Below the pieces are notes generated by a model that saw only the letters and a list, made by a program, of their open reading frames with translations, was not told the origin of the DNA and searched no databases. A stretch of DNA of 64,000 nt, from the NCBI RefSeq assembly GCF_042654985.1, contig NZ_JBHSMT010000023.1:137633-201632 (forward strand), in the 5' to 3' direction. The stretch is from Paraherbaspirillum soli (GTDB lineage: Bacteria; Pseudomonadota; Gammaproteobacteria; Burkholderiales; Burkholderiaceae_D). The translations under genes and the position numbers were made by a program. Below are positions 34,810-44,229 of this stretch, in pieces. The number at the start of each line of letters is the position of its first letter. Within the stretch, counting starts at the first letter, position 1.

Positions 34810-36390
34810 ATGAACACTACCGCCGTGATCCCGCCGCGCCAGGCGCGCCTGAAAATACAACCAGTGCCGATCGCTTTCCTGGCGACCGCCTTCGTCGTCC
34901 TGGTTTGCGCCTCCTTGCTGGCGATTGAAGGTTTGCGCAGTTGGAGCGCGCGCGCCATCCAGCTGCACCAGGCGGAAGTGGAAAGTTCGCAATTGGTACG
35001 CGCGCTGTCACAGCACGCCGACAGCACGCTCAAGCAAGTCGATGCCGTGCTGGCAGGCTTGAGCGAGCAACTGGAACTGGAGGGAAGCAGTCCCGTCGCA
35101 CTACAACGCTTGCACAAACTATTGCCGACCTACGTCGCTGAATTACCTCAGCTCAATGATCTATCCATAGACGATAAAAACGGCCAAACGCTGATCCATG
35201 CGCGCAACACGCAATTGCCGAGCATCAGCAATGCCGATCGGGATTATTTCGTTTTTCATCGCAGCAATCCCGCTCGCGGACCGCATATAGGCACGCCTGC
35301 GCGCAGCCGATTCAACGGCGCATGGGTCGTTACCGTATCGAGACGTTTCAATCACGCTGACGGCAGCTTCGCCGGCGTGGTTCTGGCGAGCGTCGACATC
35401 ATCTACTTCAAAGCCTATTACGACAGTTTCGACATCGGCCGCGGCGGTGCGATCATCCTCAGCCTGGACAATGGCACCATACTGGTGCGGCGTCCTTTCT
35501 TCGAAGATGCGATCGGAAAAAACATGACCGTTTTCCCGATCTTTCGCGACGCCACCGCCAAAAATACCGCCGCCAGCGTCACCTTGGTCACCGGCCAGGA
35601 CGGCGTGGAACGACTGATCGCCTATCACCATCTGGACCGCTACCCCTTGTTCCTTAACGTATTGCGATCAAAAGACGACGTGTTCGCGGACTGGCGCACC
35701 AATACCTATCTGCATTTGATCGGCAGCGCAATATTGGCGCTGGCATTGGGATTGCTGGGATGGCGTTTGATTCACCAGATCAACCTGCGCCTGCTGGTCG
35801 AGGCCGACTTGCTGGTGGTCCAGGATTCCCTGAAAGCGATCAACCAGAGCCTGGAACAGCTGGCGCTGCACGACGCCTTGACCGGACTCGCCAATCGCCG
35901 CCATTTCGACACTGCGCTACGGGACGAATTCATCCGCGCCATGCGCAATGGCAGCTCGCTGGCCTTGATCATGATGGACGTGGATTACTTCAAGCAATAC
36001 AACGACGCCTACGGTCATCTGGCGGGCGATGCATGCTTACAACGGATCAGCCAGGTCGTCAAAACCGGACAAAATCGTCCGGGCGATCTGGCCACCCGTT
36101 ACGGCGGTGAGGAGCTCGCGGTTTTGCTGCCCAATACCAGCCTGGCAGGCGCCATGGCCGTGGCCGAAAAGATCCGTCTCGGGATCATTGACTTGAAGAT
36201 AGTGCATCCCCGTAATCCGGCCGGCGTCGTCACACTCAGCGCCGGGGTCGATGCCTTCGTTCCGGTCAGGGACGGCAATACGCCGCTGGAACTGATTCAG
36301 GCGGCGGACAAAGCGCTCTATGCGGCAAAATCCAGCGGCCGCAATCGCGTTTGCTCACACGCCGACGCGCAATCCGCGCCGCCGGCCTGA
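34810..36390 (+). CDS. Membrane-bound diguanylate cyclase with periplasmic Cache-like sensor
   Basis: A 526-residue protein with one membrane segment near residues 22-45, a periplasmic dCache/PDC-like sensor (about 50-290), a second membrane segment (about 300-320) and a C-terminal GGDEF domain. The active site reads GGEEL (about residue 431), a functional variant, with an inhibitory I-site RPGD five residues upstream. It should make c-di-GMP in response to an external ligand. ATG 34810 is preferred to GTG 34774, though neither has a good ribosome binding site. It converges with a second diguanylate cyclase gene 3 bp away. Confidence 0.9.
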   Translation: MNTTAVIPPRQARLKIQPVPIAFLATAFVVLVCASLLAIEGLRSWSARAIQLHQAEVESSQLVRALSQHADSTLKQVDAVLAGLSEQLELEGSSPVALQRLHKLLPTYVAELPQLNDLSIDDKNGQTLIHARNTQLPSISNADRDYFVFHRSNPARGPHIGTPARSRFNGAWVVTVSRRFNHADGSFAGVVLASVDIIYFKAYYDSFDIGRGGAIILSLDNGTILVRRPFFEDAIGKNMTVFPIFRDATAKNTAASVTLVTGQDGVERLIAYHHLDRYPLFLNVLRSKDDVFADWRTNTYLHLIGSAILALALGLLGWRLIHQINLRLLVEADLLVVQDSLKAINQSLEQLALHDALTGLANRRHFDTALRDEFIRAMRNGSSLALIMMDVDYFKQYNDAYGHLAGDACLQRISQVVKTGQNRPGDLATRYGGEELAVLLPNTSLAGAMAVAEKIRLGIIDLKIVHPRNPAGVVTLSAGVDAFVPVRDGNTPLELIQAADKALYAAKSSGRNRVCSHADAQSAPPA

Positions 36391-36393
36391 TAT

Positions 36394-37836
36394 TTACATC
36401 GCCACCACCTGATTCCGGCCAGCTTCCTTGGCCCGGTACAGACGCTCATCGGCGATGCTGAGACACTGCTCCAGCGTATTGCCGTCCAGTCCGAATTCTG
36501 CGACCCCGATGCACATGCCGAATTTCACCCGCGGGTCCTGCACGATCTTGACGTTGTTTTCAAGCTGGATGCGGCAACGCTCGCCGATGTTGGCAGCCAC
36601 CTCGCGCGTGGTGTCCGGCAGCGCAATCACGAATTCGTCGCCGCCGAAACGGCCGATGATGTCGCTCGGGCGCAGGATCGTCGTCATTTGCGACACGAAT
36701 TTCTTCAGCAAGTCGTCCCCCGCCTGATGACCGTAACGATCGTTAATGTGCTTGAAGTGATCGAGATCCAGCGCCAGCAGCGATAACGGCGCACCGGTGC
36801 GCGCGGCGCGGGAAATTTCCACATCGGTTCTGGCCAGAAAATCCCTGCGGTTGGCAGCGCCGGTGAGCCAGTCGGTCGCCGCCTGATGCTCAAGTTGCTC
36901 ATGGGTAGCGCGCAACTCGGCCAGCGCACTCTCGGTACGGGCATTGCTCATCCTGAGTTGCGCCATCAGCTCTTCCTGGCTCAATACGGTCGAAAAGGCG
37001 CGAGTTGTGAGATAGGCGCTGACCACCCCGTAACTCAATAAAAAGAATCCGCTGGCAAAAATCACGTGGGCCAGCCACCACATGTGGTTCCATGGCTTGC
37101 CCAACACAAAGGCAATCGAAGACTGTGCAAAAAAGGCCAGCGACAGCGTGAAAAAAGTCGTCATCAGCGGCGAGCGAATGCCGCGCGCAAAGACCACCAC
37201 GATGCCGAGCAGCGCAATCACCAAAGAAGCGATTTCCATCGACAACCGCACAGCCGGGTGCGCCCCTAGCGGGGATAAGGCGATGACGCCGACAGCCACA
37301 ATGATCAAGCCGACAACAGCCAGCCATCCGCCCCAATACGCGACCCGCCCCCGTTGCCCGGCGGGATCGACCGCGGCGCCATAGGAGAGCAGGCCAACAA
37401 AAAAGCACACTCCCATGAAGAGCCGCGAAGCCGGGCCGTACAACAGGAACAGCCACATGTGTTCATGCGCCATGCCGGTAAACAAACCATGCGGCAAATA
37501 GATCAGCGTGAAGCCGAGAAAACCGAGCGTCAGCCAGCGTAAAAACGGTTCGCCCGAATGCTTGTAGCAGCGCCATGTGACATACGACACAAACAGCCCC
37601 TCCAGCGTCGCCACCCAAATCACCAGTTCGTGAAACGGGTGCTCCTCGAACAGCAACGCCGGACTCTGGAACGCAGACAAATAAGCGATTGCCGCCAGCG
37701 GCAGCAGCCCGAACAGGACCAACAAGAAAGTCGAATAAACCTGGGTGATAACACGGATAGTGCGCTGGATGCGCCCCGTGTCCGGCGGCGGCACTACGGA
37801 TGGGCGATCGAAATACTGGGTGCTGTCGAGTAGCAT
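36394..37836 (-). CDS. Multi-pass membrane diguanylate cyclase (MASE-like sensor plus GGDEF)
   Basis: A 480-residue protein with about eight membrane segments in residues 30-290, a short helix, and a C-terminal GGDEF domain with an intact GGDEF near residue 398 and an I-site RPSD five residues before. It should synthesise c-di-GMP. ATG 37836 follows GGGAG; the frame is open to 37986. Its stop lies 3 bp from that of the other cyclase gene. Confidence 0.9.
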   Translation of the reverse strand: MLLDSTQYFDRPSVVPPPDTGRIQRTIRVITQVYSTFLLVLFGLLPLAAIAYLSAFQSPALLFEEHPFHELVIWVATLEGLFVSYVTWRCYKHSGEPFLRWLTLGFLGFTLIYLPHGLFTGMAHEHMWLFLLYGPASRLFMGVCFFVGLLSYGAAVDPAGQRGRVAYWGGWLAVVGLIIVAVGVIALSPLGAHPAVRLSMEIASLVIALLGIVVVFARGIRSPLMTTFFTLSLAFFAQSSIAFVLGKPWNHMWWLAHVIFASGFFLLSYGVVSAYLTTRAFSTVLSQEELMAQLRMSNARTESALAELRATHEQLEHQAATDWLTGAANRRDFLARTDVEISRAARTGAPLSLLALDLDHFKHINDRYGHQAGDDLLKKFVSQMTTILRPSDIIGRFGGDEFVIALPDTTREVAANIGERCRIQLENNVKIVQDPRVKFGMCIGVAEFGLDGNTLEQCLSIADERLYRAKEAGRNQVVAM

Positions 37837-38035
37837 TTTGTACTCCCTACGCAAGATTGGGCCGCTCGACATGCTAGCTTGCAGGCGCGACCTCAGATCG
37901 AAACTTATTGCCTTCGAGAACTGTAGCATAGGAGGATCGCAGCCGTATGTCCAATATGAAATTGGGCGCGCAAATCGTATGTTCACTATGAAATTGCGCT
38001 CGCAAATTGTCAGTTTTCACTGTTTGAAATCCATA

Positions 38036-39235
38036 TTACTCACGGCTTGCAGACAGTTTCCTGATCAGCAACAATGCCATCGCCGAAAATACCGCGCCGG
38101 CATGGAAAGTGACCGCCGAGCCATGGTATTGCCACAACCAGCCGGCGATGACGCTGGCCAGCAGCATGCACAGACCGCTCACCAGGTTGAATACGCCAAA
38201 CGCGGTGCCCTTGAGTTCGGCCGGCGTGGTGTCCGCCACCAGCGCCGCCAGGATTCCCTGGCTAAATCCCATGTGCAAGCCCCACAACGCGACTCCCAGC
38301 ATGCCCCAGGCAATCGAGGCGGCCTGCGCCAGCACCAGGTCGGCGGCCACCAGCAACACCAGCCCGGCCGCCAGCAGCCATGAGCGCTCGATGCGATCGG
38401 ACCACTTTCCCACCGGATAGGCCGACAGCGCATAAAACAGCGACATCACCACCATCACCGACGGTACCCACGTCATCGACAACCCGAGCTGCTGCGCACA
38501 CAGGATCAGGAAAGCTTCGCTAAAACGGGCCAGCGTAAATACCGCCCCCACCGTGACCACCCACCAGAAGCGCTTGGAAAAACGCCGCAGCACATGCCAG
38601 CGGATCGGCGACCGGAAGCGATGGACGACAGGATCTTGCGTGACTTCGGTCACACTGGTCACGATCAATCCCACCGCAACCAGCGCCGGTAGCACGGCAA
38701 ACCACAGCACCAGGGAAATGTTGCCGCCCAAGACCAGCATCAACACGATCGCCAGCAACGGCCCGAGAACCGCGCCGACAGTGTCCATCGATTGCCGCAA
38801 GCCAAAACAGGCGCCGCGGATCGCCAACGGCGCGACGTCGGCGATCAGGGCATCGCGTGGCGCACCGCGTATGCCTTTGCCGATCCGGTCCAGGAAGCGC
38901 GCGACAAACACCGTGGCGGCCGAGGTCGCCAGCGGGAACAGCGGTTTGCTCAATGCCGCCAAGCCATAACCAAGCAGCAGCAGGCCTTTGCGCTTGCCGA
39001 TGAAATCGCTGATGGCGCCGGAGAAGATTTTGACGATCAGGGCGGTAGCCTCGGCCACGCCTTCGATCAGGCCGACCGTCAAGGCGCTGGCGCCCAACGT
39101 CCCGACCAGGAACACCGGCAACAAACTGTGCACCAGCTCGGAAGAAAGATCCATGAACAAGCTGACCAAACCCAGCGCCCAAATCACGCGTGGGATGGGA
39201 AGCGTTGGCGTAGCGCCTGGCGACAATGGCTTCAT
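38036..39235 (-). CDS. MFS transporter
   Basis: A 399-residue major-facilitator protein with about twelve membrane segments. It opens with VIWALGLVSLFMDLSSELVH, and the loop motif DRIGKGIRGAPRDALIAD and the later YPVGKWSDR match a group of MFS proteins found widely in proteobacteria. Substrate unknown. ATG 39235 follows AGGAG; divergent from the PAP2 gene with 70 bp between. Confidence 0.9.
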   Translation of the reverse strand: MKPLSPGATPTLPIPRVIWALGLVSLFMDLSSELVHSLLPVFLVGTLGASALTVGLIEGVAEATALIVKIFSGAISDFIGKRKGLLLLGYGLAALSKPLFPLATSAATVFVARFLDRIGKGIRGAPRDALIADVAPLAIRGACFGLRQSMDTVGAVLGPLLAIVLMLVLGGNISLVLWFAVLPALVAVGLIVTSVTEVTQDPVVHRFRSPIRWHVLRRFSKRFWWVVTVGAVFTLARFSEAFLILCAQQLGLSMTWVPSVMVVMSLFYALSAYPVGKWSDRIERSWLLAAGLVLLVAADLVLAQAASIAWGMLGVALWGLHMGFSQGILAALVADTTPAELKGTAFGVFNLVSGLCMLLASVIAGWLWQYHGSAVTFHAGAVFSAMALLLIRKLSASRE

Positions 39236-39305
39236 TGTTTTGCTCCTGGGGATCTTAAGTATCATATGTCCACTCCGAGACTGTTTAAACCAACCAGGAC
39301 TTATT

Positions 39306-39905
39306 TTGGAACAACTGAACCACACGCTATTCTTGCTGATCAACGCCAGCGCCCACCCCACCCCCGAGGCATTGGCAGTAGCAAACTTTCTTGCTGAAAC
39401 ACTGATTTACGGCGTACCGCTGTTATTGACGGCGATGTGGTTATGGGGAACGCCCAAGCAGCGCGCCGCGGCATTGACAGCCACCATGAGCATCGGTTTT
39501 GCGTTGGCCTGCAGCCAATTGATCAGTGCCGTCTGGCCGCATCCGCGCCCGTTCATGATCGGCCTGGGCAATACCTTCCTGGACCATCAACCGGATTCGT
39601 CCTTCCCCAGCGATCATGCCACCGTGATTTTCACGCTAGGCTTCTCCTTGTGCTTTTCTTCATTGCGCCGGTTCGGCATCCCGGTCCTGCTGCTGGGGAT
39701 ACCGGTCGGCTGGGCACGGGTTTATCTCGGCGTTCATTTTCCGTTTGACATGATAGGCGCGCTCTGTGTCGCAGTCGGCAGCGGCTGGCTGGTAGTCCGT
39801 CTGCTGGCAAACCGGCAGCTCGGCAACCGCGCCCTCTCCGTATTGGAAATTCCGTACCGGGCAGTCTTCGCGCTACCGATTGCCAAAGGTTGGGTACGTA
39901 GGTAG
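39306..39905 (+). CDS. PAP2 family phosphatase, probable undecaprenyl-diphosphatase
   Basis: A 199-residue membrane protein with the three PAP2 phosphatase motifs: a KxxxxxxRP-like stretch ending HPRP, SSFPSDHA, and ARVYLGVHFPFD, whose His is catalytic. It resembles BcrC/YbjG-type enzymes that dephosphorylate undecaprenyl diphosphate on the periplasmic side. The best start is TTG 39306 with AGGAC upstream; the frame is open far upstream without similarity. It ends 12 bp before the DedA gene, so they form an operon. Confidence 0.88.
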   Translation: MEQLNHTLFLLINASAHPTPEALAVANFLAETLIYGVPLLLTAMWLWGTPKQRAAALTATMSIGFALACSQLISAVWPHPRPFMIGLGNTFLDHQPDSSFPSDHATVIFTLGFSLCFSSLRRFGIPVLLLGIPVGWARVYLGVHFPFDMIGALCVAVGSGWLVVRLLANRQLGNRALSVLEIPYRAVFALPIAKGWVRR

Positions 39906-39917
39906 AAAGAAGCAGAT

Positions 39918-41261
39918 ATGGGGTCGCATTTGCAAACGCTGATCGGCTATTTTGCGGCGCACCCGATGATTGCGCTGGGCGCAGTGTTTGCGGCGTCGCT
40001 GCTGGAGGCGTTGGCCGTCATCGGCACCATCGTGCCCGGCAGCTCGATCGTCTTCATCGGCGGCGCGCTGCTCGGACTCAACGCGCTCAATCCGTGGTGG
40101 ACTGTGGCCGCCGCCGTCAGCGGCGCGATTCTGGGCGACGGTATCAGCTATTGGCTTGGCCATCATTATCGAGAACACATCCCCACCATCTGGCCGATGA
40201 AGAATTACCCCGGCTTATTAAATCGTGGACAGGCGTATTTCTTCAAGCACGGCGGCAAGAGCGTGTTTTTTGGCCGCTTCCTGGCGCCGGTGCGGGCCAT
40301 CGTGCCGGTGGTCGCAGGCATGAGCGGCATGCCGGCGCTACCGTTTTACGTCATGAACAGTCTGTCGGCCGTGGCTTGGGCCGCCATCCACCTTATTCCG
40401 GGCGCGTTGTTCGGCGCTTCGCTGCAGCTGGCCGGCGCCGTCAGCTCGCGTCTGGTGGTCGTGCTGCTGGTGCTCGCGCTGGTGTTATGGGGAGCCGGCA
40501 AGCTGGTGCGCATCGCGTATCGGGCGTATCAGCAACTCAGGCCGCACATCAAATGGCTGCGCGAGCACACTGCCCGGCGCCTGCGCGGCAAGCCAGGGCT
40601 CTTGCTGCGCATCGCTTTGCTGGCGCTGGTGATCACGCTCGGCTTGGTCGCCGGCTTGTATGTCGGAGATCTTCTCAGCGCCGATGGCGAACGCTATGCG
40701 CATCATCCAGTTGCGGCCAGCATGCCGCTGGCAGATTGGGGCGGCGGCGGCTGGCGCCTGCTGCCGCGCGCACGTTCCGAGCTTGACGGCGACCTGGAAG
40801 AGCCTTTTTCGCTGCAGTGGGTCGGCAGCGCCGCGCAGATTGGCGCAACGCTGAGCGCCGCCGGTTGGCAGCACGCCGAATCGTGGAGCTCAAAAACCAT
40901 GTTGCTATGGCTGCTGGCCGATACGCCGATCCAGCAACTGCCGGTGCTGCCGAAATACGACCGCGGCCGGGTCCAGAAAATCACCTATGTCAAAGTCCTC
41001 AATCCGCGCCAGCGCCTGGTGATTCGCCTCTGGCCGATGCGCTACAAGGTCGAGACCGTTAGCGGCGAGCCGCCAAGCCGGCTATGGAGCGGCATGGTGA
41101 CGCTTGAGCGTCTGCAACATCCGATCGGCATGATCACACTCGCCAGGACCGCGAGCGATTTCAACGCGCCGCTGCCGCTACTGGAGCAGGACCTGCAAAG
41201 CCAGCGTTTGTCGGTGCAACGTCGGCAACGGCACGACACCGGCGTGCTGCTGGTCCGGTAA
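39918..41261 (+). CDS. DedA family membrane protein with LssY-like C-terminal domain
   Basis: A 447-residue protein. Residues about 1-210 are a DedA (SNARE-associated) domain with the signature GTIVPGSS..., GDGISYWLGHH and FFGRFLAPVRAIVPVVAG. After a membrane segment near 225-245, residues about 250-447 form a soluble LssY-like domain. DedA proteins have been shown to return undecaprenyl phosphate across the membrane; the LssY part's function is unknown to me. Together with the PAP2 gene 12 bp upstream it suggests a lipid-carrier recycling module. Confidence 0.88.
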   Translation: MGSHLQTLIGYFAAHPMIALGAVFAASLLEALAVIGTIVPGSSIVFIGGALLGLNALNPWWTVAAAVSGAILGDGISYWLGHHYREHIPTIWPMKNYPGLLNRGQAYFFKHGGKSVFFGRFLAPVRAIVPVVAGMSGMPALPFYVMNSLSAVAWAAIHLIPGALFGASLQLAGAVSSRLVVVLLVLALVLWGAGKLVRIAYRAYQQLRPHIKWLREHTARRLRGKPGLLLRIALLALVITLGLVAGLYVGDLLSADGERYAHHPVAASMPLADWGGGGWRLLPRARSELDGDLEEPFSLQWVGSAAQIGATLSAAGWQHAESWSSKTMLLWLLADTPIQQLPVLPKYDRGRVQKITYVKVLNPRQRLVIRLWPMRYKVETVSGEPPSRLWSGMVTLERLQHPIGMITLARTASDFNAPLPLLEQDLQSQRLSVQRRQRHDTGVLLVR

Positions 41262-41375
41262 CGATTGCCTGATTCAAGTGGATTGATACAGATTGTTGCA
41301 ATCCTTACTTCTTGTTAATGCCGGGAGTTTCGCGCCGGACGTTAAATACGGACATCATTTCACCAGAGAACCAAC

Positions 41376-41987
41376 ATGAAGAAATACTTTGCCATACCCG
41401 CCACACTGCTCGTCGCCAGCGCCATCCTGAGCGGCTGTGCCAGCCCCTACGGCATGCCGTCTGAGCCGTATTCGCAACTCCTGTCGCAATTGTCTCCACA
41501 GCCGGCGGCACAACCGTATTCACAGCCATATTCGCAACCGTACTCACAGCAGTATTCGCAACCGAATCCTCAGCCTTACCCGGTCAGTTCACAGCAATAT
41601 CCCCCTGCGCAAACCTATCCCGCGCCTGCGCAATCGCATAACCAGCTATCCGGCGTGATCGACTCGATCCAGGTGGTGCAGCAACAAACCGGCGGCAATA
41701 GCAACGGCATGGTGGGTACGGTGCTGGGCGGCGTGGTCGGCGGATTGGTCGGGACCCAAATCGGCGGCGGCCGCGGCAGAACCGTTGCTACCGTCGCCGG
41801 CGCAATAGGCGGCGCCATGCTCGGCAACCAGGTGGAGCAGCGTAACAATGTCCAGGTGCGCAATATGTATCAGGTAGGAATACGCCTGGACAACGGCGGC
41901 TACCAAACCGTCACGCAGGAAAACGTGAACGACATGCGGATCGGCAACCGCGTCCGGATCGAAGGCGATCAAGCGTATCGCTATTAA
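41376..41987 (+). CDS. Glycine-zipper outer-membrane lipoprotein (SlyB/17 kDa surface-antigen type)
   Basis: A 203-residue lipoprotein with lipobox LSGC (Cys about 21), a Gln/Pro/Tyr/Ser-rich linker of repeated units such as QPYSQPYSQ (about 35-85), and a glycine-zipper 2TM domain (MVGTVLGGVVGGLVGTQIGG ... AGAIGGAMLGNQVEQ). The C-terminal VRIEGDQAYRY is typical of SlyB-like proteins, which stabilise the outer membrane under stress. The Gln/Pro repeat linker is longer than usual. A stem-loop follows 17 bp after the stop. Confidence 0.88.
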   Translation: MKKYFAIPATLLVASAILSGCASPYGMPSEPYSQLLSQLSPQPAAQPYSQPYSQPYSQQYSQPNPQPYPVSSQQYPPAQTYPAPAQSHNQLSGVIDSIQVVQQQTGGNSNGMVGTVLGGVVGGLVGTQIGGGRGRTVATVAGAIGGAMLGNQVEQRNNVQVRNMYQVGIRLDNGGYQTVTQENVNDMRIGNRVRIEGDQAYRY

Positions 41988-42003
41988 AAAACCGGTTCGC
42001 TAT

Positions 42004-42045
42004 CTGTAACGAGCGCATCGTCGCGCCGCTCGTTACAGGTATCTT
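42004..42045 (+). terminator. Stem-loop after the glycine-zipper lipoprotein gene
   Basis: A perfect 12 bp stem CTGTAACGAGCG / CGCTCGTTACAG with an 11-base loop, followed by GTATCTT. The T-tract is weak, so strength as a terminator is uncertain. Confidence 0.6.
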
Positions 42046-42172
42046 CCAAGCCCTCCTGTAGAAGCCCCTCCCGCCTCGAACAACGACCAGCGTAAATTAT
42101 CCGTGTCAAATATGGCTGCAATAGCTATGATTTCCGGATGCCTGTCGTCGCCGGTAGTCGAGCCAGGGGGAG

Positions 42173-43570
42173 ATGCAATTGCAAAACAATGCGAATATCG
42201 ACTGGAGTGCGGTCGCACGACAAGACCTGGATTTCGCACATCAAACGATTATCGACGCCCATCCGGGCGCGATCGACCATGAAAATCCCAACTTCAAGCA
42301 GTGGCTGTGGTTCGGCTATCGACATGCAAGCACGCTAGCAGCCCGGGCCAAGTCGCGGGAACAAGCATTGGCGGCGCTCAGGTATTACTCGGTCGGCTTC
42401 AAGGACGGCCATCTGCTGGTCTATGACCCACAGCCATCGGAACTGAGACGATGGGCCGGCTGGCTGGTCGATATGCGCGGCGGTGACGTGGTGGTGGTGC
42501 ATGCGGCGCAAGACTGGCCGGTCGCCACTCCGCCGCTTGGGGCCAGGCTACTGTCTTGCGATCAGCAATCGGTGCGCAAGATATTGCTGCGCGATATGGC
42601 GCCCTATATTGACCGCAGGGTCAATCTGGAAGCGACCTGGAGCGATCTGGCGCGCTTTCTTACCCTGGATTTGAGTTCGATCCCGATCGCCGGCCGCAAA
42701 CTTTACCGCTCGTGCGTTGCCGAGTCCGCGGACGGCGCACGGCATATTTATTCGATGCTGTGGCAGGACGGGCCGGCGCTCTGTCCGGATGTCTACGCCG
42801 CGCAGGCGCCGTCGCCGCAAATCATCGGCTTGGGCGAAGGGCGTTACTGGATTCATGTCACCCAGTTCCGACCGGACCAGGCTCAATACCAAGCCTGGCG
42901 GCAGATGCTGGAGCAGGTGCGGATGCTTAGAGATGCCAAGCTGGTGGTATTCGACACCCGTGGCAATAAGGGCGGCAACAGTGCGCTCGGCCAGGAATTA
43001 TTAGGCGCGCTGCTAGGCCATGGCCGCCGCCCCGACGGCCCTCAGCAACAGGCCATCGCGCTATGGCGGGTGTCGCCGATTGCCGTTGCTGCGACCGGCG
43101 AACGGATGCGCGATGTCGAACATGCTTATGGCGAACACAGCGCAACATTCAAAAGCGCGGCAAGACTGCATGACGACTTGCAACAAGCGCTCGCCAATCA
43201 ACAACCATGGGTCGAGCAATCCGATGTCCCCGAAACCTCTCCGCCACCGCAGCCGGTGCAGCCGTTTGCCGGCAAACTGGTGCTGCTGACCGACTCCCGA
43301 TGCGCCAGCGCCTGCCTTGATTTCGCCGACTGCGTGTTGTCGGTGCCCGGCGCATTGCACGTGGGCTTGCCGACCAGTGCCGACTCGGTCTACCTCGACG
43401 TGGCGCTGGTCGATCTCCCTAGCGGCCTGAAGATGATGTTGCCGTTGAAAGTCTGGCGGGACCGAGCGCGCCGCAACAATCAACCTTTGATTCCGAACTA
43501 TCGCTTCCAGGGGAATATTGATGACACGCAGGCACTGCGACGCTGGGTGCTTGATCTCGGCGACCTCTAA
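42173..43570 (+). CDS. Peptidase S41-like protein
   Basis: A 465-residue protein similar in layout to C-terminal-processing peptidases. FDTRGNKGGNS near residue 260 is the S41 DxRxNxGG strand, and SRCASACLDFADCV near residue 380 fits the loop bearing the nucleophilic Ser. No signal peptide is visible. ATG 42173 sits directly after AGGGGGAG; TTG 42179 has better spacing to that site and may be the true start. An in-frame stop lies just upstream. The stop codon is inside the terminal repeat of element copy B, so the natural C-terminus may have been altered. Confidence 0.72.
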   Translation: MQLQNNANIDWSAVARQDLDFAHQTIIDAHPGAIDHENPNFKQWLWFGYRHASTLAARAKSREQALAALRYYSVGFKDGHLLVYDPQPSELRRWAGWLVDMRGGDVVVVHAAQDWPVATPPLGARLLSCDQQSVRKILLRDMAPYIDRRVNLEATWSDLARFLTLDLSSIPIAGRKLYRSCVAESADGARHIYSMLWQDGPALCPDVYAAQAPSPQIIGLGEGRYWIHVTQFRPDQAQYQAWRQMLEQVRMLRDAKLVVFDTRGNKGGNSALGQELLGALLGHGRRPDGPQQQAIALWRVSPIAVAATGERMRDVEHAYGEHSATFKSAARLHDDLQQALANQQPWVEQSDVPETSPPPQPVQPFAGKLVLLTDSRCASACLDFADCVLSVPGALHVGLPTSADSVYLDVALVDLPSGLKMMLPLKVWRDRARRNNQPLIPNYRFQGNIDDTQALRRWVLDLGDL

Positions 43571-43702
43571 AAACCTACTGCAGGGTTTGGCAAGCTCGCC
43601 AATCTCGGGGCTGCAGGGGTGACAAAATCGTCGCCGTACAACCGTACGGCTCCGCTTCTCGCCCCGACCTTGGCCCGCTCGCTACGGTTTTTAGAGGTCG
43701 CC
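43561..43702 (-). repeat. Inverted-repeat element, copy B (reverse orientation)
   Basis: The complete element in reverse relative to copies A, C and D, with arms CCTCTAAAAACC / GGTTTTTAGAGG and the inner hairpin GCCGTAC-loop-GTACGGC intact while the loop differs (GGTT for GGAG). It fills the whole space between two convergent genes: the S41-like stop codon lies in one arm, and the MerR stop touches the other end. Confidence 0.88.
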
Positions 43703-44100
43703 TAATCCTCAACCAAGGCCTGAATAATCGCTCCCCCTCGCTCCCCGTTGCCGACATCGCAGCGGCCGACGATCGCCGTCAGCGCCTGTTGCATTGCGAT
43801 CAAATCGTCCAGTTTGGATTCCACCATGCCCAGCTTGCGAGCGGCCAATTCCCGCGTTTCAGCATCCGGGCGCGCATCTTCCAGCGTCAGCAAGCGGCCG
43901 ATTTGGTCCAGCGAGAATCCCAGCAGCTGCGCACGCTTGATAAACAGGATGCGTCGCACATCCGCCGGCCCATAACTGCGCAGGCCGCTGCTGAGGCGCA
44001 CAGGCGCATCGATCAGCCCGCGCCGCTTAAGGGAGCGCAAGGTCTCCAGGTTGACCTGGGTCATAATGGCCAAGCGGCTGATGCTGATTTTTTGGTTCAT
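43702..44100 (-). CDS. MerR family transcriptional regulator
   Basis: A 132-residue regulator with an N-terminal MerR helix-turn-helix (ISRLAIMTQVNLETLRSLKR) and a long dimerisation helix. The C-terminal loop reads GRCDVGNGERGG: one Cys occupies the place of the metal-binding pair of MerR/CadR proteins, but the second Cys is missing. ATG 44100 has GGAG eight bases upstream. It is divergent from chrA with 129 bp between and may regulate it; classical MerR promoters have a 19-20 bp spacer, which I could not confirm. Confidence 0.88.
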   Translation of the reverse strand: MNQKISISRLAIMTQVNLETLRSLKRRGLIDAPVRLSSGLRSYGPADVRRILFIKRAQLLGFSLDQIGRLLTLEDARPDAETRELAARKLGMVESKLDDLIAMQQALTAIVGRCDVGNGERGGAIIQALVED

Positions 44101-44229
44101 GGTCTTCACTCCAGAGTTGGCACGGCGATTATTTTATACAAATGCCAATATTTTTTGTGCAACTTTGACAATAATTAACATCGAAGCGAAACCCATTCTT
44201 GCCAAGCCAGTTAAGCAAAGGAACGCACC

